From positions 40,216,075 to 40,280,074 of the forward strand of contig NC_062221.1 in assembly GCF_902686445.1 (NCBI RefSeq): a DNA stretch of 64,000 nucleotides, written 5' to 3'. This document shows positions 48,883 through 59,884 of the stretch, piece by piece. The position numbers and the translations under genes are program-made. Position 1 is the stretch's first letter; every line of letters begins with the position of its first letter. The notes under the pieces are model-generated. The model was not told where the DNA came from and searched no databases. It saw nothing but the letters and a program-made list of their open reading frames with translations. This DNA is from Sciurus carolinensis (lineage: Eukaryota > Chordata > Mammalia > Rodentia > Sciuridae).

Positions 48883-48985
48883 GTTTGGGGTGTAGCTCAG
48901 TGGTAGAGTGCTCGCCTAGTATGTGTGAAGCCCTGGATTCCATTCTCAGCAGCACAAAAAAGGAAAGAAGAAAAAAAAAAAAAAA
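48883..48985 (+). mobile_element. ID SINE
   Basis: TTTGGGGTGTAGCTCAGTGG, TAGAGTGCTCGCCTAGTATG, and AAGCCCTGGATTCCATTCTC are an ID body with a mutated B box, followed by a 19-nt A run. The flanks AAAAGGTTAAAG (48868-48879) and AAAAGGTTGAAG (48986-48997) form a 12-bp duplication with one mismatch. Confidence 0.93.
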
Positions 48986-49159
48986 AAAAGGTTGAAGCAA
49001 AATAAAGATAAACCCTGGAGAACAAGATTTGAGTCCAAATTCTGAAGGCAAATTAAAAATGTAAAGTAAAGCCAAAGAGGTAGTTATCACATGAAAGGCT
49101 GTGACATAAATGTTAAAGACTCAAGATTTATGTGAATGTGACAAAATAATCTACATCTA

Positions 49160-49355
49160 AATTTTCAAATATGATAGTCAATAGCCACGTCCCACTACTT
49201 AAATGGAAAACAATTAAAATACGTATAATTAAAAATTCAGTTTCTTCTTCCCACCAGTACTCAATAGGTACATAGGATGAATGGCTACCATGTAAATTAT
49301 AGAATATTTTCATCACTGCACAAAGTTGTATTGGATAGCTCTGATAATGGACTTT
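49160..49355 (+). mobile_element. hAT-Charlie-like MITE, diverged
   Basis: AGTCAATAGCCACGTCCCAC, AATTAAAAATTCAGTTTC and AGTACTCAATAGGTACATAG occur in order. AATGGCTACC and then TTGTATTGGATAGCTCTG follow; the last is close to the CTATTGGACAGCGCTG terminus of MER3/MER58-type hAT elements. The left terminal inverted repeat is lost or decayed. The exact family is not assigned. Confidence 0.6.
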
Positions 49356-50175
49356 AAAGTGAACGATGGTGTATATAATATAAACTAAGAAAAAAGGCAT
49401 GACTCCATAAAAGTGAGCATTGAGTAGGAGCATATTCAAAACACAAAGAACCTTCATTCTTGCTTTGGTTCAATTCTTATTTGTTGAGTGGGCGACACTT
49501 TCAGAAAACAGGCAAGGCAATGCTCAGCTACGCAGTTTCAGGCAGAGTCTACACTGAAGTCTGTCTTTTATCCTGAAAAGGTAGAGAGGTATGTGTGTGT
49601 GTGTATGGTTTGCTATAGAAAGGAACACTCTTACGTGGAAAAGAACAACTAGGTGCTTTCTATCTTCATAGGGTTAGACAAATAAGTTTTTATCACTGAA
49701 ATTTGCTCAGGATTGAAACGGTTACGCAGGTATCGTCATTAGGTCTGTTTTTGGAAGGTCTCCTGTCTAGGGTGTTTAAAGTATGTGATATCTTGTCAGT
49801 GGAAAGACTTGATTATGTCCCAAGGTCGCTTCTGTACTGGAACGTTGTTATCCTGGTAAATATCATAGTTTTCCAATGATACACAAATGCCAGTTTTAAA
49901 TACACTGTTTGATCTCACCCTCTTCCTTTTTACTGCACCTGTTTGATAAGGTGTGTGTCCACACACTCACACATGACATTACAACAGGTGTCCAGAATGA
50001 AGGTTCCAGAAACCATATAGTATGAGTTACAGGTTAAATTGATTTGTTTTGCTGGATGCAATACCAGTACTCAAAAGTATGCCTGGTTCTACTTAAAGAG
50101 TTTGTTAACAAATTAAACGAGTTGGTATTTACACAGCTCAGTCAGCTATAATATCAAATTGAATCCTTAGTTTAA

Positions 50176-50216
50176 AACAACAACAGCAACAACAACAACA
50201 ACAACAACAAAACAAC
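50176..50216. repeat. (CAA)n trinucleotide repeat
   Basis: A run of CAA units with one CAG interruption, ending AAAACAAC. A leucine run in the minus-strand frame is its only coding effect. Confidence 0.9.
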
Positions 50217-50659
50217 TGAAATTCTCTCTTTTAAAATGTCAATAATATCTTTGTTAAAATTAGAGAACCCTCGCTGGGCTATTTGTTTCTTGTGGATTCT
50301 GTGGAGCCTTTGCTGATAAACTAAAACCCAGGTATGAATAAGAGTCACTTTAGTACATACAGCACTTTTTAAAGCATTGTAAATACACATTGTATCTGCC
50401 TGCCACAGCCACATTATAAGGCTAAAGCCCCTCCAACTACAACCCAGTCTATGTTCCCTCACTCTCCCTGGAGACAACCACTGTTGGAAGATGATGTTTA
50501 CGAGGCCTTTTTTTTTTTTTTTTGGCCTTGGAAACCACCCACAGACATCGAGGAAGGTGTGCAGAAACAGAGTGATGCGGCATTATTCACTGCAACAAAA
50601 AAAATTGGAAGAAACTTAAATATCTGAAAATTAAGAACTAGCCAAACTAAATATCTGGG

Positions 50660-50864
50660 TTTTTTTTGTTGTTGTTTTTGGGGTACTGGGGATTTGAGCC
50701 AGGGGTTCTTTACCACTGAGTTATATCCGCAGCTCTTTTTAAATTATGAACAATCCACAGTCAAACTATAATTTTACCTTGAGGATTATAATCTATTCTA
50801 CTTTAACCCCCACCCCTACCCACGAGTCACTGGGTTTTCAGGTGTGTTTGCCACCACACCTGGC
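50660..50864 (-). mobile_element. B1-dID SINE with replaced middle
   Basis: The left part is a reversed ID (GGGGTACTGGGGATTTGAGC through ACCACTGAGTTATATCCGCA, 50680-50733). The right end (50829-50864) is the reversed B1 head (ACTGGGTTTTCAGGTGTGTT, ACCACACCTGGC). The intervening 90 or so bases (50740-50828) do not resemble B1. Either the middle has been replaced by insertion and deletion, or two separate SINE fragments lie close together. Confidence 0.75.
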
Positions 50865-51037
50865 CTAAAAATTACTTAAAAGAATGTGGCAAGTCTATAT
50901 TAAATCACTTGAAGTTTCTGAAGTGCTTGGGAAGTGAATGGCAAAGAGTGAACACTATAAAGTATTTGGTATCACTGAAAAGACTGGTATAATAAGTAAA
51001 AGACTGCAGAAAAGAGCGTACAATATCAGCTGACATG

Positions 51038-51040
<3 letters not shown>

Positions 51041-51074
<34 letters not shown>
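51041..51074. repeat. (CA)n microsatellite
   Basis: An uninterrupted CA run of 17 units, likely polymorphic in the species. Confidence 0.95.
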
Positions 51075-51076
<2 letters not shown>

Positions 51077-52057
51077 GTCACATATTTTCTAGGAGCCCCA
51101 GGAATAATCCCTTCATTCCATGAGGCTTTCTCCCCTCTTGTAGATCATGAGGACACTTTGGAGCCATGACAGGCAAAGTAGGAGACGGAGAGAAGAAACA
51201 AGAAAAGGGACATGGGTCTGCGCAATGGCGTTTCTCTGGTCCGCACCATTACTGGCCTTTCAAGAATAATTCATTTTCTTCTTCGTTCCACAAGCTCAAC
51301 AGGAGCTCAAACACACTCCCTCCCTAAAAACAAGAAAATATGCATGGAAAAACTTTCTCACTTAAGAAACACAAAAACTTAACAGGATGAAACAAAATTG
51401 AAGGATTCTACTTTACCAGGCTGTAACTCTTCCATGTCCATGCGGAAGTTTCTTGTCAGATAAATCTTAATTTATAGCAAAAGGAAGGAATTGTGCTCTA
51501 CTGAGCAGAAAGGGGATCCCAGCTCCAACAGAGTCTCCCAGTTGGGCACAGAGCAAGTCCCTTACCCTCCCTGTTCCAGGGGCTGTGGACATAGAGTCTT
51601 TTATTATTTCAGCATTGCCTAATGGGGGTCCTTTCTTCACGAGCATGCATGTCCTTTACAAATGAAGCTTCCTTTGAAGACAGGCAAGAGATCAGATTAA
51701 GCTTTTCAATATATATTACTTCTGTTTCCTCTTGGTTCACTGTTCTCACAATGGCCAATTCTCCAAGGGGTCCCAGATGTGAACTCTGCTCCAACTACTA
51801 AATAAGACTGTAGCAAGGGAATTCACACCGAAAAATATTCTTCTTGACTCCCAAGCAGGGTTTCTCCCAAAGAGATGGCCCTGTACCATCTGCTCCAGCG
51901 AAACTCAAATCCACTCCATTAATCATGTGTGTCTCAGAGTCTCCTTTCCTAACTCTGAAGAAATCTTAATTATCCTCCCACTTCGAAATCTCTCTGAGGT
52001 GGATCAGCTCCATTTCTCTTAGTGGAGAAGTATCACAGATGCTCTGCTTAAAAACAC

Positions 52058-52130
52058 AGTACCAAGCACAGTGCCTGGGACATAGTAAACTCCAGGAAGC
52101 ATTTGCTGAATAAATGATGGCACAAATAAC
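52058..52130 (+). mobile_element. L2/MIR 3' end fragment
   Basis: GTACCAAGCACAGTGCCTGG, GACATAGTAAACTCC and TTTGCTGAATAAATGATGG match the shared L2/MIR 3' end. It is diverged but clear. Confidence 0.7.
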
Positions 52131-54257
52131 AATGTCGAAGAATCTCGTATGTACATTATTTTTATGATTTTCACCACACTGTACCAATCAGTACACAAAT
52201 ACTGCACCATTTTTTCTCTCCATTTAAGGGATTCCCCAGTCTTAAGCCTCATGAGATTCCCTGAGCTTTTAGCAGAATTTTGTGCACACTCCATGGCAGT
52301 GAGGGTTTTGGATTTTACCAAAATCCCTGGTGACGGTCTGCATATCAGATGAGTCCAGTTCCACAAGTCTAAAGACCTCTGACTGGGGTCACATCTATTT
52401 TTCATACTACAATATAAAATCTAAACCACTGCATGCCAAATGAATGTAGTAAAAACTTAGAGACTCTCAAATTTATTTGAGGAATTCTAACATAAAAATC
52501 AACACAGAAATAAAAACTTTGGTATAATCTCAGAAACACTGCTCTCTCAACAGGGTTCCTAAAAGTTAACTGGAAATTTCTACCAGGTTCATCCCTATAA
52601 TCAACAAATTATCCTTGTTAATTCTCTAATACTTTGTTTGCTAACCAAGATACTGGAATGATAGAACACCGAGTAAGAGTGATCAAGTGGAGCTGCTTTA
52701 GTGCAGTCTCGGCCAGCACCATCCAGAGGGAGTAATGAAGGTTCCTGATGCGTGACGAACTCACTCTCCTTCTGGTCAGTCCCTTGCCTTAGCCACCGCT
52801 TTAGCATTTATTTGACCTTGAAGAGAACAAGCCAAATATTGGGAATGGTCCAATTCCTTCCAGAGGTGTTGAGACACTTAAAATACAGTGCTTTAAGAAC
52901 ACCAACATTCCAACCACGAACTCTGTTGCAGAGAGCAGTGAAACTATAATGCACCGCTGGCTGGGCCCCCTGTCATTTCCTGTTTCCCCAATCCCTCTCC
53001 ATGCAGGGATTCCCATGCCTTGTCCTGGGCAGGATAGGTGTATCTGGCTGAGGCAGTTGTGAGTGAGAGGGCTAAGAACAGCCTTTGCCCTCACCACCTG
53101 ATAGAATTTTCGGTTAGAGGAAGCAGTGATCGGTTCCGGATCATCTTAGTTCACCCAAGTGTGTTTGGGACGAGGTCTAATTTCCATTTCTGAGCATCCC
53201 CTCCTGATTGAGCAGGGGAGCCCTTCTGCCCTAGATTTCAACCCCTACTCCAATAACCAGGATCTCTGCAATTTACAATTGGGCCAGGGCCCCTGACTAC
53301 AAATTTCAATCTTTCTTGTGGTCTGCCTTGTATTTAGAATCTGATGTCTTGTTTATCAATGTATTGTTTGGGGACTGGATCATCAGATGAACTGGGTCAG
53401 TTTCTTCCACATGGTACTTTCCTGCTGCCCTCACCAAACACAAGACCACAGTAAGAGTTTGTTAAGTAGCTTTTGAGTGGGAAATAGGTATCGCAGAGGA
53501 GGGGAGGAAAGCGGCAAGTGGGTGGTGGTGGAAGAAGCACAGAAAGAGAAATTTGGGGAGAAGAAATGAGAGGAAAACAAGAAGAAAAGCATACTTTCCA
53601 GAGTCCCATTAATAGAAAGGCTAGGGAACTCCATGCCTGGAAATTAAAAATATTTTACATGTTTTTATGTATATATGGATTTGTGTTTGTGGATGTGAAA
53701 TTATAACTGTATCCAATACATTTTTGTTTTATTCTAAAATAAGTCAAAGAAATTGCTTATTGTTTAGTTAATATCTACTTATTCAAACATAGTGTTTAAA
53801 TCCTGCCCAATATTCAATCTACATTTTAGTTAACACCAAGGTTGCCTGGTGAGTTTCTATTTTGTTTCTTAACCAAACAGAATGCATGCTAATATTCTAA
53901 CAGAACAAGCTCACTCCTTTGATTGTTGACATTTCTATTACTTCCCAAAAGGCAAAAGTTCTGCTATTTTGCTTGCAAAAGCAAGACTGGTGTTTCCTTG
54001 TTGCAGTAAATGATCAAGATTTTTAAAAGCACCACCCTTCAAAGTTCTTCCACAGAGATCTCCAAAGTGAATAGTTGTCCCATGGACAGGAATTACAGAA
54101 CAGAGAGGAGAAAGACGAACAGGCCAACTAACATTATCAGCCAAAAGTCACCCAAACTATAACTCTTCTGAGTGAAATAAAGTTGGCAGAAAGTGAATGA
54201 AAACTCTCTGGAACAGACCATAGAATGAGGTAGAATCTAGAGTTAGACCCATCTTCG

Positions 54258-54267
54258 CTTCTCTTCT

Positions 54268-54305
<38 letters not shown>

Positions 54306-54306
54306 C
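54258..54306. repeat. (CT)n pyrimidine tract
   Basis: A 49-nt pure pyrimidine run, mainly CT dinucleotides. An A at 54307 and a C run follow it. It supplies the RE-repeat stretches of two minus-strand open frames. Confidence 0.93.
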
Positions 54307-55016
54307 ACCCCCCCAACATTGGCTGTCACTGTTCTGTGATGTCTGCGATTTCCACTCACTTCTCATACAATAGTAGCTTTGGACATCCTTTCCTTCAGAC
54401 TGTATTGCTCTACTTCCAAGCTTCCATTCATTCACAAAACCTGTATCCTCCTCTCTACTGAAATGGAGACAAGGAAAAAGAGTGGCCATGTCAAGCACTG
54501 CACGATTCAACAACCTAAGGCGCTTATCCTTCCCATATTTTTTCCAGGCCAAATATCCATTATCTTTCAAAGTAAACTCAAATTCCAGCACTTACATGGG
54601 TTCCTGGGGGAGGATGCCCAGGCTGTTTAAAAGAGAATATAAGCCTATTTGTTTGTATCATCCTGCCAGGGAGGAAATGAGATCAAGCAAATGAACTTCT
54701 TTGGATTCCTTCAAGTGCTAACTCCATGGTACCCTATTTCCATGGCACAACAAGTAAGCAACATACCCTGCAGTAGCCCTAGCATGTGATCTGAGGGTCA
54801 TAATTCCCTGCTACCTCCAGAAGCTCCTCCTCCATGTACAGGGCTGTATAAACCCACATCTCAAATCTAGAGAAAAAAACAGCATTTCCACATGAGAATC
54901 TTTTAAAAACATATTCTGTCTGACACATTACCACATGTTAGTAAGTGTGAGAATATTAAAGTAGATCTTTTTATTTAGCAGCTTGGAGAGAAAGGATAGA
55001 AACCATTTGTCAGCTT

Positions 55017-55150
55017 GTTCATTCATTGATTCATTCTCTTGCTGAGTAACTGTCAAGTGTACACATGTGCCAGACACTGCCACTCACAGCAAAAAGACTA
55101 AGCAAGATGGGAAGGCTCTCTGCCCTTGTGAAGAATATAATCTAGAGCAG
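55017..55150 (-). mobile_element. L2-like fragment
   Basis: TTCATTCATTGATTCATTCT, GTGCCAGACACTGCCACTCA, and CTCTGCCCTTGTGAAGAATA with TAATCTAG follow the order of the L2-like copy at 8474. It is diverged. Confidence 0.55.
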
Positions 55151-55764
55151 TAATTCTCAAACGTTATCCTCACACATCCTACCTATAATATGTGTACATG
55201 CTTATTTATAAATTATTCACTTAGGATACTGTACTAGTGCATATACAGAATATGATATAATATATAATAATACATAAGTTAATGAATGCAAATAAAAATA
55301 TGACAGAAACAATAGTAGAAACCGGTCTTAATATTTTTCTGTGCTATAATATACTGTCTTCTACAATCCCTGGCATATGGTCACTCACTTGGGAGATCTC
55401 TTTTAGAGTAATTTCTATTGGAGAAATTTTTCCATAGGGAAAATGTTATCCACAGTAGACAAAGACTTCAACCATCTCCAAAATTTGGACAAAAGAAATT
55501 ATATGGGTTATTCAGGATCAGAGATTCAATTTATTTTTTTCTTTGTAGTTCTAGTGACTTAAAATGCTTTTAGAACATAATAAATGTTCATTAAATGATT
55601 CTAGAATTGAGGGATGATAGGTGCGAATGAATAGTCATTCTCATCCCTCAATGTATATATAATTTAAAGGAATCATTTGGATAATAAGAAAAAATAACTT
55701 TCAAGTCAGGAAAAAATTAGTTACCTCAGTTATTAAATAAAATAATAGTAATAACAACCACATT

Positions 55765-56248
55765 GAATAAAAGTCCACAAACCTATGTGCACTTCAATGG
55801 ATAAACAGATAAAGAAAATGTGGTATGTGTACACAATGGACTATTACTCAGCCATAAAGAAGAATGAAATTATGGCATTTGCTGGTAAATGGATAGAACT
55901 GGAGAATATCATGCTAAGTGAAATAAGACAATTCCAAAGAACCAAAGGCTGAATGTTTTCTCTGAAATGCAGATGCTAATTTACAATAAAGGGTGGGGGT
56001 GCTAGGGAAGAATAGAAATACTTTGGATTAGATAGAGTGGATTGAAGGGAGGGGATGGAATATGGGGGTAAAAGGGACAGTAGAATGAATCAGACATTAT
56101 TACCCTAAGTGCATATATGATTACACAACTGGTATAATTCTACAACATGTACAATCAGAAGAATGAGAAATTATACTCCATTTATGTATGATGTGTCAAA
56201 ATACATTCTACTGTCATGTTTAACTAATTAGAACATTTTTAAAAAAGA
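55765..56248 (+). mobile_element. L1 LINE, 5'-truncated 3' end
   Basis: A 5'-truncated L1 insertion. A 51-codon frame (55797-55952) reads IKKMWYVYTMDYYSAIKKNE in its middle, followed by LSEI. This is the C-terminus of L1 ORF2 (the family consensus there is close to MWYIYTMEYYSAIKKNE). The 3' UTR follows, with purine-rich DNA (about 55985-56075) and an AACTAATTAGAACA-type end before an A-rich tail. ORF2 encodes the endonuclease and reverse transcriptase in full elements, but only its tail is present here. No target-site duplication was found. Confidence 0.93.
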
Positions 56249-57651
56249 TCACATGAGAAAGAACCCATTTCCAACTTACTTCCATTTGTCAGAATGAAAT
56301 TTCTAATCATAGATCTCGTCTCCAGAATTTTTAGGTACAGTTTTACTAAGAGTTTTCTGTTTTAATGGACAATAAATCAATTTTAGTCTAGTCAAGTCAT
56401 TTTTGGAAAGCATTTATATGTAGGTTCCTTAAAATTATTTACTTTTCCTGCAATTCATTGACCAGGAAATGGTGATAGACAGAACCACATACTTACCTGG
56501 CCTTACAGCTGACCTCTAGCACCATTGCCTTTGTTCAAAATCGACTGTATTTTCTTTCTGGCAAATGACTTCCACTGATAGTTGGTAATACTAATATTTG
56601 TGTCATGTTATCAAAAACATTTCCCAAGAGTCATGGTTGCAGTATTATCAATAATAGATTTATCTATCACATCAAAGTTTGGGTGTTGTAAACTTATCAC
56701 CATTTCCACGAGTTCCCAACACTCACTGTCAGCTTGGACAAAAGGTGCTTTGTGAAGTGTGTCTCCATCAGATACAGTTCCTTCAGGTGCACATACCGAT
56801 CGCCAGTGCCCCGCTCCATGCTTGGACTTCTCTGTTGCGATCAGAGCACCCCCATCAGGACCCCATGCAGGGAGATCCTTCCCCCCTCAGGACTATTCAG
56901 TACAGGAAGATGAAGTCCAGGTCACCACATGGAGGAGCCCACATAGACCCATGTATGATGCCCCAATGCTCCCAGACACTTCAACCATGCATGCAGTGGC
57001 CTTTTCAGAACCTCAAGGTCACATTCCTATAGCCTCCTTTGCAGTCTTGGGAATCCTGAGTGTTTAGACTAGGATCTCTGCTCACTCCGAGCAGGGATAT
57101 GCTCCAGCCTCAGAAGTCTATTTTTGCCTCAGCCTAACCCTGAGGGTCTCCAAAGTTCCAGCTTGGTGGAGACAGAAGATTTTTCTCAGGAACACTCCTC
57201 CCCCTCGACAAATAGTTAAGCTTGTCTCACAATCTGAAATCTCAAATAGGACTTAAATCCCCAAGGGATGCCTTTAACGAAAATGCTGACATCCCTATTT
57301 TTAATGTATGGGAGCATGCCCACACAGCGCCCTCCCCCCACATGTACATATACATGAATCTTATATAAATGTATAGAAGATACACATCCATATTTGTGCT
57401 TGGCATGTGCTGCTCACAAAAGTTATATATAGCTGGTCTTATTCTCTTTTTAAAAATAAGGACAGAATATCTCAGAGTTAATAGAGCTTATCAAAAGTCC
57501 CATCGATAGAACTTAAACTGGCCTCAAACAAGTGAAATAATAACCAGAAAAATTCTTATTATATAATCATCTCATTTCTTCTATCGCCATAGCTATGTCG
57601 CTGAGTGTTACACTGTCTAGGACACCGCTGCTTCCAAGCACATCAGGGTCC

Positions 57652-58251
57652 TCAGCATCCCAGGCAGTGACTCTGCCTTTCAGGAAGCAGAGAGGGGAGG
57701 CTGCCCTTCCCAGCATGACCCACAGTGTGGCCCCCACGGTGTGGAAGGAGGCTGGTCCCCAGCGGTGACTCTTTCATCACCAGGAGAAATCTGACCCTCC
57801 TTTCTGATGTGTGGAGAAGGTGAAAAAGCCTTCTCTTTTCCTCTTCCTTACCAAGTATTAGACTTTGCATTCCTTCCCACCTAACACCCCAGGGCCCCAG
57901 GAGGCTTCTGGCCATTATGGAAAGTGTTTGTAAAGCCCCTTCAGAGCCACGGTGGACAGGCAGTGCAGACATGAGTTGAACAATAACAGCCGAGCTGCAG
58001 ACATGCAGCAGGCCTGCTTCCGTGGCATTCTGACAGTGCCTTTTCAACACATGAACATTATTTCTCAGGGCAGTAATCCCATAGTCCTTATTAAATTTTC
58101 CATATCCCACCACAGCCTTCCATCCCACCCAGAAGAACGTTCTCCGCTCCCAGGGCAAACGCATTCTCAAAGGCGCTGACCTAGAACTACATCGTTTTAC
58201 ACTCCAACTGATCAGCCGCATTTGCACACTCAAACACGTGGAAGTCCCCAA
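57652..58251 (-). other. Longest open frame, 199 codons, no recognised product
   Basis: This minus-strand frame opens with an ATG at 58251 and closes at 57652. The conceptual protein has no signal peptide, transmembrane helix or known motif that I can recognise. Tryptophan, arginine and cysteine are scattered as expected of a non-coding frame. It lies in unusually GC-rich unique DNA, where stop codons are rarer by chance. It may simply overlay a conserved non-coding element. It is listed because it is the only frame near 200 codons; I do not call it a gene. Confidence 0.12.
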
Positions 58252-59573
58252 CTCCCTCCATATCTGATTTCTTATACAGCTTCAACATAGTGTACCCCTG
58301 AGGTAGACATAGCTGACTCAGGGAAAAGGTGAAAAACACTGAGGAAACTTCCATTCAAACTGTATTGTTAATAAATTCTGATTAGTTAAGATAAGATGTA
58401 CTCTTATTTTCCTGAGAGTTTTATCTTTATAGATAGGCTGCACAATCTATAACAAAGTCTTAGCTGAGGGTTTTGGAGTTGATTGTTATTTTCAAACAGC
58501 ATGTGCTGTGGTGTTTCCTTGGGGGAACACATTCCAATTTCTTAATGGGGTGTAATCAGTAACACGTTTGCTTCAGGCCTTATAATGATGATGCCGTTAA
58601 CTGCATTCACCAAAAATCCTTTAAAACAGCTGTTTTCAACCAACTTTCGCTGTGAATGTACTTTTGTGTGTTTAATGTACTTGGCAAGCATTTGAGAAAG
58701 TCCTTGCCTACTGTTTTATTTGTTTCCATTTATGAAAACATGCATTCACTATGAAAATCAGATGCATTTGTAAAGTTATCAAGGAACCCATAAGAAAAAT
58801 TACCCTGTCCTTGCCATCATCAGCAATTTCTGAATCATCTTCAGTGAGTTCACTTAGAAGAGAGTTCCATTAATTTGTTTAACCATAAGATAATCAGCAG
58901 CTCTCCTTCAGGCATGAACAGAAGGAGCATATTTCTTGAACTACGTACCCTGAGGTTAAAAGAGAGAGATCCAGCAGGACCACCCGGACAAAAGCAAAGG
59001 TATTCCAGTAGACAACTGCTACCCCGGCTACTGGCACCTAACATTGTCAACTAAGCCCGGTTGCCTCTGTCATTTATCATTCTCTGTTCTGAAATGCAAG
59101 AATAATCCTTCATTTGGAGGCTTACTAAGGACAGAACAGTTTCCTTCCTGATAATATTATCCAGCCAAACACAGGCAGCACACACTTGTGGTTGGTTGAA
59201 GTCTTTGTTTTTTTGCCTTCCTTGGTTGACAATGCTCGCTGCCAGGGAGCAGGCCAAAGTAAAAGTGCCAACCCTGGTGGTGAATAAAAAGAAGAAAAAC
59301 TTTCCTTGCTATGTTATATCTACCATTCCCCAAAGTGACAGGATTGTCGCTCTATTATCAGTTTGTTAGCTTATGTTGTTATAGGTATGAATAGTAGTCA
59401 GGGAACACAATTAAAAAGCATGCAAACCAACAAGTGACCCACATCGGACATTTGCCTGCCACCTGGTGAGTGCTCTGGTCAGAGGAGGGAACCCTGCAAT
59501 CCCAGGGCCCTGAGAAGGACCCAGGAGTTGCTCTTTCCCATGTTGCCTCCCTTATTCTAATCTCATTTTTCAG

Positions 59574-59884
59574 GGCCTGAATGATGCCTTAATCTGCAAT
59601 CACTGGGAAGGCAAAGGCCTGCACGATCAGAGAAGCTGGAGCCTTATTTACTGGGCCTCTCCATGAGTCCCAAACAATACATCTCACAGCTCGCCTGGTA
59701 CTCAGTGTGACAGAGACTGCCAAACCCCAGCTCAGCAGGCAGGAGTCTTATTTCCTGGGCTCTGGGAAGACAGAAAATATCACATTTCTATTTCATTCGA
59801 CCCTTCCACTCTCTCTGTCACGCCTCACTGCCTTTACAAGTCACCATTTCACTGTTGCAACAAAGATTACAGGGACTCTAACAG
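59574..59884 (+). other. Candidate non-coding exon with strong splice sites
   Basis: The 3' splice site (AG at 59572-59573) has a long pyrimidine tract, TCCCTTATTCTAATCTCATT followed by TTTCAG, with a TCTAAT branch-like motif. The 5' splice site is CAG|GTAAGG with GT at 59885-59886. The 311-bp interval is of exon-like size and composition. It is not open throughout: the frame starting at 59574 is open for 31 codons and then meets TGA, and the other two close at once. If real it would be an exon of a lncRNA or a UTR exon. No neighbouring exon was found. Confidence 0.22.

Larger units (their letters stand above)
48998..50658. other. Non-coding DNA with hAT-like remnant
   Basis: No gene is recognised. 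It includes a hAT-Charlie-like fragment (49160-49355) and a CAA repeat (50176-50216). Minus-strand frames of 109 and 101 codons cross these repeats and are not genes. Confidence 0.55.
50865..55764. other. Non-coding, mostly unique DNA
   Basis: No gene is recognised. It holds a CA repeat (51041-51074), an L2/MIR-like tail (52058-52130), a CT tract (54258-54306) and an L2-like piece (55017-55150). Open frames near 52019-52405 and 54157-54591 (128 and 144 codons, minus strand) have no recognisable domain, and the second reads through the CT tract. Confidence 0.5.

Noticed and set aside
49128..49457. 109-codon minus frame
   Set aside because: It overlies a hAT-like remnant; not a gene.
54137..54591. 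Minus-strand frames of 60 and 144 codons with RE repeats
   Set aside because: They cross the CT tract; no recognisable sequence lies on either side.
55148..55190. Possible MER5-type hAT terminus (CAGTAATTCTCAAACGTT)
   Set aside because: Only one end resembles the consensus and no partner terminus is visible.
56489..56501. 13-nt match to the 5' end of U1 snRNA (ATACTTACCTGGC)
   Set aside because: The match stops after 13 bases and the rest of U1 is absent. It is better read as a 5' splice-site consensus on the minus strand.
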